Shown here: positions 22,202-34,853 of the stretch, in pieces | Layout of the letters: the number at the start of each line of letters is the position of its first letter | Position numbering within the stretch: position 1 is the first letter of the stretch | Source of the DNA: Sipunculus nudus | Taxonomy: Eukaryota; Annelida; Sipuncula; Golfingiida; Sipunculidae | DNA: 64,000 nt | Assembly (NCBI GenBank): GCA_026874595.1 | Contig: CM049317.1 | Location: forward strand, 63,031,118 to 63,095,117 | Direction of reading: 5' to 3' | The notes under the pieces: generated by a model | Databases searched by the model: none | The model's input: only the letters and a program-made list of their open reading frames with translations | What the model was told of the DNA's origin: nothing | Position numbers and translations under genes: made by a program

Positions 22202-24092
22202 CCGGGACTGCTGTGTAGCCAGGGAACCCGCCTGTCTCCCTATGGGTCATATCAGTGTGTGTTTTTAGAAAAATGAGTTATTCCCGTGATAATTTCGCCG
22301 TAAGCTAAGAATAAGCAGAGCATAAGCAAAGTGTAAGCAAAGGGATTATGCCTTAATAATTGCTTTTTGGCACCATTTTCTGAAAAAAAATATTGTATTT
22401 TTGGGCTTTGCGGGGGTCTAATAATGTCAGAAATGGTGAAACACTGAAAGTAAATTGTGTTAAAATTGGAAAATGTGTCCAATAAATCAATAATGACTTT
22501 TTTAAAAATTGCAGAATTATACATTCGCGGTTTTGATTGAACGATATTGCCCTTACTTTTGATATTAATGTTCACTGACCGGGACTGCTGTGTAGCTAGG
22601 GGACCCGTCTGTCCCCCCTTTGGGTCATATCAGTGTGTATTTTTAGGAAAATGCTGCATTTCTGTTGTGATTTTGCCGTAAGCAAAGAATAAGCAAAGAA
22701 TAAGCAAAGAATCAGCAAAGTGTAAGCAAAGGGATTATGCCTTCATAATTGCTTTTTTTCTCCATTTTTTGAAGAAAACAATGTACTTTTGGACTTTGCG
22801 GGGGTCTAATAATGTCAGAAATGGTCAAACACTGTAGGTAAATTCTGTTAAAATTAGAAAATGGGTCCCAGGAATCAATAAATGACTTTTTTAAAGTAGC
22901 AGAATTTTACATTTGTGGTTTTGATTGAACGATATTGCCCTTACTTTTGATATTAATATTCACTAACCGGGACTTCTGTGTAGCCAGGGGACCCGTCTGT
23001 CCCCCTTTGGGTCATATCAGTGTGTATTTTAAGGAAAATGCTGCATTTCTGTTGTGATTTTGCCGTAAGCAAAGAATAAGCAAAGCATCAGCAAAGTGTA
23101 AGCGAAGGGATTATGCCTTCATAGTTGCTTTTTTTCACCATTTTCTGAAGAAATAATGTATTTTTGGACTTTGCGGGGGTCTAATAATGTCAGAAATGGT
23201 AAAACATTGTAGGTTAATTGTGTTAAAATTGGAAAATGGGTTCAAGAAATCAATGAATGACTTTTTTAAAAATAGAAGAATTATATATTTGTGGTTTTGA
23301 TTGAACGATATTGCCCTTACTTTTGATATTAATGTTCACTAACCGGGACTGCTGTGTAGCCAGGGGACCCGTCTGTCCCCATATGGGTCATATCAGTGTG
23401 TATTTTTAGGAAAATGCTGCATTTCTGTTGTGATTTTGCCGTAAGCAAAGAATAAATAAAGCATAAGCAAAGAGTAAGCAAAGGGATTATGCTTTCATAA
23501 TTGCTTTTTGGCACCATTTTCTGAATAAATAATGTATTTTTGGACTTTGTGATGGTCTAATAATGTCAGAAATGGTAAAACACTGTAGGTAAATTCTGTT
23601 AAAATTAGAAAATGGGTCCCAGGAATCAATAAATGACTTTTTTAAAGTAGCAGAATTTTACATTTGTGGTTTTGATTGAACGATATTGCCCTTTCTTTTG
23701 ATATTAATATTCACTAACCGGGACTGCTGTGTAGGCAGGGGACCCGTCTGTCTCCATATGGGTCATATCAGTGTGTATTTTTAGGAAAATGCTGCATTTC
23801 TGTTTTGATTTTGCCGTAAGCCAAGAATAAGCAAAGCATAATCAAAGTGTAAGCAAAGGGATTATGCCTTTATAATTGATTTTGGCAGAATTTTCTGAAA
23901 AAATAATGTATTTTTGGACTATGGGGGGGTCTAATAATGTCAGAAATGGTAAAACACTGTAGGTAAATTGTGTGAAAATTGAAAAATGGGTCCAATAAAT
24001 CAATAAATGACTTTTTTTAAAATAGCAGGATTATACATTTGTGGTTTTGATTGAGCGATATTGCCCTTACTTTTGATATTACTATTCACTAA

Positions 24093-24315
24093 ACGGGACT
24101 GCTGTGCAGCCAGGGAGCCCGTCTATCTCCATATGGGTCATATCAGTGTATATTTTTAGGAAAATGCTCCATTTCTGTCGTGATTTTGCCGTAAGCAAAG
24201 AATAAGCAAAGCATAAGCAAAGTGTATGCAAAGGGATAATGCCTTCATAATTGCTTTTTAGTACCATTTTTGATTGAACGATATTGCCCTTACTTTTGAT
24301 ATTAATGTTCACTAA
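24093..24315 (+). repeat. Truncated satellite monomer (223 bp)
   Basis: Copy of the 17617 truncated monomer, sharing the AAACGGGAC anchor variant. The junction is near 24260-24273. Confidence 0.93.
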
Positions 24316-25489
24316 CCGGGACTGCTGTGTAGCCAGGGAACCCGCCTGTCTCCCTATGGGTCATATCAGTGTGTGTTTTTAGAAAAATGAGTTATTCCCG
24401 TGATAATTTCGCCGTAAGCTAAGAATAAGCAGAGCATAAGCAAAGTGTAAGCAAAGAGATTATGCCTTAATAATTGCTTTTTGGCACCATTTTCTGAAAA
24501 AAATATTGTATTTTTGGGCTTTGCGGGGGTCTAATAATGTCAGAAATGGTGAAACACTGAAAGTAAATTGTGTTAAAATTGGAAAATGTGTCCAATAAAT
24601 CAATAATGACTTTTTTAAAAATTGCAGAATTATACATTCGCGGTTTAGATTGAACGATATTGCCCTTACTTTTGATATTAATGTTCACTGACCGGGACTG
24701 CTGTGTAGCTAGGGGACCCGTCTGTCCCCCCTTTGGGTCATATCAGTGTGTATTTTTAGGAAAATGCTGCATTTCTGTTGTGATTTTGCCGTAAAGAATA
24801 AGCAAAGAATAAGCAAAGAATCAGCAAAGTGTAAGCAAAGGGATTATGCCTTCATAATTGCTTTTTTTCTCCATTTTTTGAAGAAAACAATGTACTTTTG
24901 GACTTTGCGGGGGTCTAATAATGTCAGAAATGGTCAAACACTGTAGGTAAATTCTGTTAAAATTGGAAAATGGGTCCCAGGAATCAATAAATGACTTTTT
25001 TAAAGTAGCAGAATTTTACATTTGTGGTTTTGATTGAACGATATTGCCCTTACTTTTGATATTAATATTCACTAACCGGGACTTCTGTGTAGCCAGGGGA
25101 CCCGTCTGTCCCCCTTTGGGTCATATCAGTGTGTATTTTAAGGAAAATGCTGCATTTCTGTTGTGATTTTGCCGTAAGCAAAGAATAAGCAAAGCATCAG
25201 CAAAGTGTAAGCGAAGGGATTATGCCTTCATAGTTGCTTTTTTTCACCATTTTCTGAAGAAATAATGTATTTTTGGACTTTGCGGGGGTCTAATAATGTC
25301 AGAAATGGTAAAACATTGTAGGTTAATTGTGTTAAAATTGGAAAATGGGTTCAAGAAATCAATAAATGACTTTTTTAAAAATAGAAGAATTATATATTTG
25401 TGGTTTTGATTGAACGATATTGCCCTTACTTTTGATATTAATGTTCACTAACCGGGACTGCTGTGTAGCCAGGGGACCCGTCTGTCCCC

Positions 25490-27880
25490 CCTTTGGGTCA
25501 TATCAGTGTGTATTTTTAGGAAAATGCTGCATTTCTGTTGTGATTTTGCCGTAAGCAAAGAATAAGCAAAGAATCAGCAAAGTGTAAGCAAAGGGATTAT
25601 GCCTTCATAATTGCTTTTTTTTCTCCATTTTCTGAAGAAATAATGTATTTTTGGACTTTGCGGGGGTCTAATAATTTCAGAAATGGTAAAACATTGTAGG
25701 TAAATTGTGTCAAAATTGGAAAATGGGTCCAAGAAATCAATAAATGACTTTTTTTAAAATATAAGAATTATACATTTGCGGTTTTGATTGAACGATATTG
25801 CCCTTTCTTTTGATATTAATGTTCAATAACCGGGACTGCTGTGTAGCCAGGGGACCCGTCTGTACCCATATGGGTCATATCAGTGTGTATTTTTAGGAAA
25901 ATGCTTCATTTCTGTTGTGATTTTGCCATAAGCAAAGAATAAGCAAAGCATCAGCAAAGTGTAAGCAAAGGGATTATGCCTTCATAGTTGCTTTTTTTCA
26001 CCATTTTCTGAAGAAATAATGTATTTTTGGACTTTGCGGAGGTATAATAATGTCAGAAATGGTAAAACATTGTAGGTTAATTGTGTTAAAATTGGAAAAT
26101 GGGTTCAAGAAATCAATAAATGACTTTTTTAAAAATAGAAGAATTATATATTTGCGGTTTTGATTGAACGATATTGCCCTTACTTTTGATATTAATGTTC
26201 ACTGACCGGGACTGCTGTGTAGCTAGGGGACCCGTCTGTCCCCCTTTGGGTCATATCAGTGTGTATTTTAAGGAAAATGCTGCATTTCTGTTGTGATTTT
26301 GCCGTAAGCAAAGAATAAGTAAAGAATCAGCAAAGTGTAAGCAAAGGGATTATGCCTTCATAATAGCTTTTTTTATCCATTTTCTGAAGAAAACAATGTA
26401 CTTTTGGACTTTGCTGGGGTCTAATAATGTCAGAAATGGTCAAACACTGTAGGTAAATTCTGTTAAAATTAGAAAATGGGTCCCAGGAATCAATAAATGA
26501 CTGTTTTAAGTAGCAGAATTTTACATTTGTGGTTTTGATTGAACGATATTGCCCTTACTTTCGATATTAATATTCACTAATCGGGACTGCAGTGTAGCCA
26601 GGGGACCCGTCTGTCTCCATATGGGTCATATCAGTGTGTATTTTTAGGAAAATGCTGCATTTCTGTTGTGATTTTGCCGTAAGCAAAGAATAAGCAAAGA
26701 ATCAGCAAAGTGTAAGCAAAGGGATTATGCCTTCATAATTGCTTTTTTTTTCTCCATTTTCTGAAGAAATAATGTATTTTTGGACTTTGCGGGGGTCTAA
26801 TAATTTCAGAAATGGTAAAACATTGTAGGTAAATTGTTTCAAAATTGGAAAATGGGTCCAAGAAATCAATAAATGACTTTTTTAAAAATATAAGAATTAT
26901 ACATTTGCTGTTTTGATTGAACGATATTGCCCTTACTTTTGATATTAATGTTCACTAACCGGGACTGCTGTGTAGCCAGAGGACCCGTCTGTACCCATAT
27001 GGGTCATATCAGTGTGTATTTTTAGGAAAATGCTTCATGTCTGTTGTGATTTTGCCATAAGCAAAGAATAAGCAAAGCATCAGCAAAGTGTAAGCAAAGG
27101 TATTATGCCTTCATAGTTGCTTTTTTCACCATTTTCTGAAGAAATAATGTATTTTTGGACTTTGCGGAGGTATAATAATGTCAGAAATGGTAAAACATTG
27201 TAGGTTAATTGTGTTAAAATTGGAAAATGGGTTCAAGAAATCAATAAATGACTTTTTTAAAAATAGAAGAATAATATATTTGCGGTTTTGATTGAACGAT
27301 ATTGCCCTTACTTTTGATATTAATGTTCACTAACCGGGACTGCTGTGTAGCCAGGGGACGTGTCTGTACCCATATGGGTCATATCAGTGTGTTATTTTAG
27401 GAAAATGCTGCATTTCTGTTGTGATTTTGCCGTAAGCAAAGAATAAGCAAAGAATCAGCAAAGTGTAAGCAAAGGGATTATGCCTTCATAATTGCTTTTT
27501 TTCTCAATTTTCTGAAGAAAACAATGTACTTTTGGACTTTGCGGGGGTCTAATAATGTCAGAAATGGTCAAACACTGTAGGTAAATTCTGTTAAAATTAG
27601 AAAATGGGTCCCAGGAATCAATAAATGACTGTTTTAAGTAGCAGAATTTTACATTTGTGGTTTTGATTGAACGATATTGCCCTTACTTTCGATATTAATA
27701 TTCACTAACCGGGACTGCAGTGTAGCCAGGGGACCCGTCTGTCTCCATATGGGTCATATCAGTGTGTATTTTTAGGAAAATGCTGCATTTCTGTTGTGAT
27801 TTTGCCGTAAGCAAAGAATAAGCAAGGAATCAGCAAAGTGTAAGAAAAGGGATTATGCCTTCATAATTGCTTTTTTTTCT
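25490..27880 (+). repeat. Satellite block beta, partial copy 3
   Basis: Anchors 25830, 26206, 26581, 26959, 27334, 27709 match 8731-10610 at a constant offset of 17099 bp. They carry TTCAATAACC, TAATAGC, CTAATCGGG, CCAGAGGACC and GGGGACGTG in the same order. A copy-specific change is GTGTGTTATTTTAGG near 27389. After about 27.88 kb the order departs from beta. Confidence 0.83.
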
Positions 27881-29100
27881 CCATTTTCTGAAGAAATAAT
27901 GTATTTTTGGACTTTGCGGGGGTCTAATAATTTCAGAAATGGTAAAACATTGTAGGTAAATTGTTTCAAAATTGGAAAATGGGTCCAAGAAATCAATAAA
28001 TGACTTTTTTAAAAATATAAGAATTATACATTTGCGGTTTTGATTGAACGATATTGCCCTTACTTTTGATATTAATGTTCACTAACCGGGACTGCTGTGT
28101 AGCCAGGGGACCCGTCTGTACCCATATGGGTCATATCAGTGTGTATTTTTAGGAAAATGCTGCATTTCTGTTGTGATTTTGCCATAAGCAAAGAATAAGC
28201 AAAGCATCAGCAAAGTGTAAGCGAAGGGATTATGCCTTCATAGTTGCTTTTTTTCACCATTTTCTGAAGAAATAATGTATTTTTGGACTTTGCGGAGGTA
28301 TAATAATGTCAGAAATGGTAAAACATTGTAGGTTAATTGTGTTAAAATTGGAAAATGGGTTCAAGAAATCAATAAATGACTTTTTTAAAAATAGAAGAAT
28401 TATATATTTGCGGTTTTGATTGAACGATATTGCCCTTACTTTTGATATTAATGTTCACTAACCGGGACTGCTGTGTAGCCAGGGGACGTGTCTGTACCCA
28501 TATGGGTCATATCAGTGTGTATTTTTAGGAAAATGCTGCATTTCTGTTGTGATTTTGCCGTAAGCAAAGAATAAGCAAAGAATCAGCAAAGTGTAAGCAA
28601 AGGGATTATGCCTTCATAATTGCTTTTTTTTCTCCATTTTCTGAAGAAAACAATGTACTTTTGGACTTTGGGGGGGTCTAATAATGTCAGAAATGGTCAA
28701 ACACTGTAGGTAAATTCTGTTAAAATTAGAAAATGGGTCCCAGGAATCAATAAATGACTTTTTTAAAGTAGCAGAATTTTACATTTGTGGTTTTGATTGA
28801 ACGATATTGCCCTTACTTTTGATATTAATATTCACTAACCGGGACTGCTGTGTAGACAGGGGACCCGTCTGTCTCCATATAGGTCATATCAGTGTGTATT
28901 TTTAGGAAAATGCTGCATTTCTGTTGTGATTTTGCCATAAGCAAAGAATAAGCAAAGCATCAGCAAAGTGTAAGCATAGGGATTATGCCTTCATAGTTGC
29001 TTTTTTTCACCATTTTCTGAAGATATAATGTATTTTTGGACTTTGCGGGGGTCTAATAATGTCAGAAATGGTAAAACATTGTAGGTTAATTGTGTTAAAA
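27880..29100 (+). repeat. Mosaic satellite segment
   Basis: Anchors 28086, 28462, 28839. Each monomer resembles a beta type, but the order is not seen elsewhere in the window. The first repeats the 26959 type without its CCAGAGG and TTCATGTC variants, the second is the GGGGACGTG type with seven G at 28670, and the third carries GTAGACAGGGG and CATATAGGTC. It looks like a recombinant junction zone between the beta fragment and block gamma. Confidence 0.7.
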
Positions 29101-29421
29101 TTGGAAAATGGGTCCAAGAAATCAATAAATGACTTTTTTAAAAATAGAAGAATTATACATTTGCGGTTTTGATTGAACGATATTGCTCTTACTTTTGATA
29201 TTAATGTTCACTAACCGGGACTGCTGTGTAGCCAGGGAACCCGTCTGTCTCCCTATGGGTCATATCAGTGTGTATTTTTAGGAAAATGCTGCATTTCTGT
29301 TGTGATTTTGCCGTAAGCAAAGAATAAGCAAAGAATCAGCAAAGTGTAAGCAATGGGATTATGCCTTCATAATTGCTTTTTGGCACCATTTTCTGAAGAA
29401 AACGATGTACTTTTGGACTTT

Positions 29422-29436
29422 GGGGGGGGGGGGGGG
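29422..29436 (+). repeat. Expanded G tract (15 G)
   Basis: Same monomer type (GAAAACGATG upstream) and same length as at 5558 and 13078, in the block that copies 5.3-7.9 kb. Confidence 0.95.
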
Positions 29437-32224
29437 TCTAATAATGTCAGAAATGGTGAAACACTGTAGGTAAATTCTGTTAAAATTAGAAAATGGGTCC
29501 CAGGAATCAATAAATGACTTTTTTAAAGTAGCAGAATTTTACATTTGTGGTTTTGATTGAACGATATTGCCCTTACTTTTGATATTCATATTCACTAACC
29601 GGGACTGCTGTGTAGCCAGGGGACCCGTCTGTCTCCATATGGGTCATATCAGTGTGTATTTTTAGGAAAATGCTGCATTTCTGTTGTGATTTTGCCGTAA
29701 GCAAAGAATAAGCAAAGAATCAGCAAAGTGTAAGCAAAGGGATTATGCCTTCATAATTGCTTTTTTTCTCCATTTGTTGAAGAAAAAATGTATTTTTGGA
29801 CTTTGCGGGGGTCTAATAATTTCAGAAATAGTAAAACATTGTAGGTAAATTGTGTCAAAATTGGAAAATGGGTCCAAGAAATCAATAAATGACTTTTTTA
29901 AAAATATAAGAATTATACATTTGCGATTTTGATTGAACGATATTGCCCTTACTTTTGATATTAATGTTCACTTACCGGGACTGCTGTGTAGCCAGGGGAC
30001 CCGTCTGTCTCCATATGGGTCATATCAGTGTGTATTTTTAGGAAAATGCTGCATTTCTGTTGTGATTTTGCGGTAAGCAAAGAATAAGCAGAGCATAAGC
30101 TAAGTGTAAGCAAAGGGATTATGCCTTAATAATTGCTTTTTGGCACCATTTTCTGAAAAAAATATTGTAATTTTGGGCTTTGCGGGGGTCTAATAATGTC
30201 AGAAATGGTGAAACACTGAAAGTAAATTGTGTTAAAATTGGAAAATGTGTCCAATAAATCAATAATGACTTTTTTAAAAATTGCAGAATTATACATTCGC
30301 GGTTTTGATTGAAAGATATTTCTCTTACTTTTGATAATAATGTTCACTAACCGGGACTGCTGTGTAGCCAGGGGACCCGTCTGTCTCCCTATGGGTCATA
30401 TCAGTGTGTATTTTTAGGAAAATGCTGCATTTCTGTTGTGATTTTGCCGTAAGCAAAGAATAAGCAAAGCATAAGCAAAGTGTAAGCAAAGGGATTATGC
30501 CTTCTAAATTGCTTTTTGGCACCATTTTCTGAAGAAAACAATGTACTTTTGGACATTGTGGGGGTCTCATAATATCAGAAATGGTGAAACCCTGTAGGTA
30601 AATTCTGTTAAAATTAGAAAATGGGTCCCAGGAATCAATAAATGACTTTTTTAAAGTAGCAGAATTTTACATTTGTGGTTTTGATTGAACGATATTGCCC
30701 TTACTTTTGATATTAATATTCACTAACCGGGACTTCTGTGTAGCCAGGGGACCCGTCTGTCTCCATATGGGTCATATCAGTGTGTATTTTTAGGAAAATG
30801 CTGCATTTCTGTTGTGATTTTGCGGTAAGGAAAGAATAAACAGAGCATAAGCAAAGTGTAAGCGAAGGGATTATGCCTTAATAATTGCTTTTTGGCACCA
30901 TTTTCTGAAAAAAATATTGTATTTTTGGGCTTAGTGGGGGTCTAATAATGTCAGAAATGGTGAAACACTGAAAGTAAATTGTGTTAAAATTGGAAAATGT
31001 GTCCAATAAATCAATAATGACTTTTTTAAAATTGCAGAATTATACATTCGCGGTTTGATTGAACGATATTGCCCTTACTTTTGATATTAATGTTCACTGA
31101 CCGGGACTGCTGTGTAGCTAGGGGACCCGTCTGTCCCCCTTTGGGTCATATCAGTGTGTATTTTAAGGAAAATGCTGCGTTTCTGTTGTGATTTTGCCGT
31201 AAGCAAAGAATAAGCAAAGAATCAGCAAAGTGTAAGCAAAGGGATTATGCCTTCATAATTGCTTTTTTTCTTCATTTTCTGAAGAAAACAATGTACTTTT
31301 GGACTTTGCGGGAGTCTAATAATGTCAGAAATGGTCAAACACTGTAGGTAAATTCTGTTAAAATTAGAAAATGGGTCCCAGGAATCAATAAATGACTTTT
31401 TTAAGTAGCAGAATTTTACATTTGTGGTTTTGATTGAACGATATTGCCCTTACTTTCGATACTAATATTCACTAACCGGGACTGCAGTGTAGCCAGGGGA
31501 CCCGTCTGTCTCCATATGGGTCATATCAGTGTGTATTTTTAGGAAAATGCTGCATTTCTGTTGTGATTTTGCCGTAAGCAAAGAATAAGCAAAAAATCAG
31601 CAAAGTGTAAGCAAAGGGATTATGCCTTCATAATTGCTTTTTTTCTCCATTTTCTGAAGAAATAATGTATTTTTGGACTTTGCGGGGGTCTAATAATTTC
31701 AGAAATGGTAAAACATTGTAGGTAAATTGTGTCAAAATTGGAAAATGGGTCCAAGAAATCAATAAATGACTTTTTTAAAGTAGCAGAATTTTACATTTGT
31801 GGTTTTGATTGAACGATATTGCCCTTACTTTTGATATTAATATTCACTAACCGGGACTGCTGTGTAGCCAGGGGACCCGTCTGTCTCCATATGGGTCATA
31901 TCAGTGTGTATTTTGAGGAAAATGCTGCATTTCTGTTGTGATTTTGCCGTAAGCCAAGAATAAGCAAAGCATAATCAAAGTGTAAGCAAAGGGATTTTGC
32001 CTTTATAATTGATTTTGGCAGAATTTTCTGAAAAAATAATGTATTTTTGGACTATGGGAGGTCTAATAATGTCAGAAATGGTAAAACACTGTAGGTAAAT
32101 TGTGTGAAAATTGAAAAATGGGTCCAATAAATCAATAAATGACTTTTTTTAAAATAGCAGGATTATACATTTGTGGTTTTGATTGAGCGATATTGCCCTT
32201 ACTTTTGATATTACTATTCACTAA

Positions 32225-32447
32225 CCGGGACTGCTGTGCAGCCAGGGAGCCCGTCTATCTCCATATGGGTCATATCAGTGTATATTTTTAGGAAAATGCT
32301 CCATTTCTGTCGTGATTTTGCCGTAAGCAAAGAATAAGCAAAGCATAAGCAAAGTGTATGCAAAGGGATAATGCCTTCATAATTGCTTTTTAGTACCATT
32401 TTTGATTGAACGATATTGCCCTTACTTTTGATATTAATGTTCACTAA
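32225..32447 (+). repeat. Truncated satellite monomer (223 bp)
   Basis: Copy of the truncated monomers at 15504 and 21979, with the same junction near 32392-32405. Confidence 0.93.
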
Positions 32448-34333
32448 CCGGGACTGCTGTGTAGCCAGGGAACCCGCCTGTCTCCCTATGGGTCATATCA
32501 GTGTGTGTTTTTAGAAAAATGAGTTATTCCCGTGATAATTTCGCCGTAAGCTAAGAATAAGCAGAGCATAAGCAAAGTGTAAGCAAAGGGATTATGCCTT
32601 AATAATTGCTTTTTGGCACCATTTTCTGAAAAAAAATATTGTATTTTTGGGCTTTGCGGGGGTCTAATAATGTCAGAAATGGTGAAACACTGAAAGTAAA
32701 TTGTGTTAAAATTGGAAAATGTGTCCAATAAATCAATAATGACTTTTTTAAAAATTGCAGAATTATACATTCGCGGTTTTGATTGAACGATATTGCCCTT
32801 ACTTTTGATATTAATGTTCACTGACCGGGACTGCTGTGTAGCTAGGGGACCCGTCTGTCCCCCCTTTGGGTCATATCAGTGTGTATTTTTAGGAAAATGC
32901 TGCATTTCTGTTGTGATTTTGCCGTAAAGAATAAGCAAAGAATAAGCAAAGAATCAGCAAAGTGTAAGCAAAGGGATTATGCCTTCATAATTGCTTTTTT
33001 TCTCCATTTTTTGAAGAAAACAATGTACTTTTGGACTTTGCGGGGGTCTAATAATGTCAGAAATGGTCAAACACTGTAGGTAAATTCTGTTAAAATTGGA
33101 AAATGGGTCCCAGGAATCAATAAATGACTTTTTTAAAGTAGCAGAATTTTACATTTGTGGTTTTGATTGAACGATATTGCCCTTACTTTTGATATTAATA
33201 TTCACTAACCGGGACTTCTGTGTAGCCAGGGGACCCGTCTGTCCCCCTTTGGGTCATATCAGTGTGTATTTTAAGGAAAATGCTGCATTTCTGTTGTGAT
33301 TTTGCCGTAAGCAAAGAATAAGCAAAGCATCAGCAAAGTGTAAGCGAAGGGATTATGCCTTCATAGTTGCTTTTTTTCACCATTTTCTGAAGAAATAATG
33401 TATTTTTGGACTTTGCGGGGGTCTAATAATGTCAGAAATGGTAAAACATTGTAGGTTAATTGTGTTAAAATTGGAAAATGGGTTCAAGAAATCAATAAAT
33501 GACTTTTTTAAAAATAGAAGAATTATATATTTGTGGTTTTGATTGAACGATATTGCCCTTACTTTTGATATTAATCTTCACTAACCGGGACTGCTGTGTA
33601 GCCAGGGGACCCGTCTGTCCCCATATGGGTCATATCAGTGTGTATTTTTAGGAAAATGCTGCATTTCTGTTGTGATTTTGCCGTAAGCAAAGAATAAATA
33701 AAGCATAAGCAAAGAGTAAGCAAAGGGATTATGCTTTCATAATTGCTTTTTGGCACCATTTTCTGAATAAATAATGTATTTTTGGACTTTGTGATGGTCT
33801 AATAATGTCAGAAATGGTAAAACACTGTAGGTAAATTCTGTTAAAATTAGAAAATGGGTCCCAGGAATCAATAAATGACTTTTTTAAAGTAGCAGAATTT
33901 TACATTTGTGGTTTTGATTGAACGATATTGCCCTTACTTTTGATATTAATATTCACTAACCGGGACTGCTGTGTAGGCAGGGGACCCGTCTGTCTCCATA
34001 TGGGTCATATCAGTGTGTATTTTTAGGAAAATGCTGCATTTCTGTTTTGATTTTGCCGTAAGCCAAGAATAAGCAAAGCATAATCAAAGTGTAAGCAAAG
34101 GGATTATGCCTTTATAATTGATTTTGGCAGAATTTTCTGAAAAAATAATGTATTTTTGGACTATGGGGGGTCTAATAATGTCAGAAATGGTAAAACACTG
34201 TAGGTAAATTGTGTGAAAATTGAAAAATGGGTCCAATAAATCAATAAATGACTTTTTTTAAAATAGCAGGATTATACATTTGTGGTTTTGATTGAACGAT
34301 ATTGCCCTTACTTTTGATATTACTATTCACTAA

Positions 34334-34556
34334 CCGGGACTGCTGTGCAGCCAGGGAGCCCGTCTATCTCCCTATGGGTCATATCAGTGTATATTTTTAG
34401 GAGAATGCTTCATTTCTGTCGTGATTTTGCCGTAAGCAAAGAATAAGCAAAGCATAATCAAAGTGCATACAAAGGGATAATGCCTTCATAATTGCTTTTT
34501 AGTACCATTTTTGATTGAACGATATTGCCCTTACTTTTGATATTAATGTTCACTAA
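34334..34556 (+). repeat. Truncated satellite monomer (223 bp), most diverged copy
   Basis: Same junction as the others near 34501-34514, but with its own changes: GAGAATGCTTCATTTC, AGCATAATCAAAGTGCATAC, and TTGATTGAACG rather than TTGATTGAGCG just upstream. The anchor reads AACCGGGAC, unlike the 17617 and 24093 copies in the equivalent position. Confidence 0.92.
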
Positions 34557-34853
34557 CCGGGACTGCTGTGTAGCCAGGGAACCCGCCTGTCTCCCTATGG
34601 GTCATATCAGTGTGTGTTTTTAGAAAAATGAGTTATTCCCGTGATAATTTCGCCGTAAGCTAAGAATAAGCAGAGCATAAGCAAAGTGTAAGCAAAGGGA
34701 TTATGCCTTAATAATTGCTTTTTGGCACCATTTTCTGAAAAAAATATTGTATTTTTGGGCTTTGCGGGGGTCTAATAATGTCAGAAATGGTGAAACACTG
34801 AAAGTAAATTGTGTTAAAATTGGAAAATGTGTCCAATAAATCAATAATGACTT

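Larger units (their letters stand above)
20010..25897 (+). repeat. 6475-bp HOR, copy 2
   Basis: Anchors 20105, 20481, 20855, 21230, 21605, 21979, 22202, 22579, 22967, 23343, 23718, 24093, 24316, 24692, 25076, 25452, 25830 follow copy 1 at 6475-6477 bp. The small drift in offset is explained by G-tract and T-tract length. Copy-specific changes include TTTTCTTAAGAAAAC near 20280 and GCCGTAGGCCAAG near 21711. The copies part near 25.90 kb, where this one continues as TGCTTCATTTC and GCCATAAGC. Confidence 0.87.
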
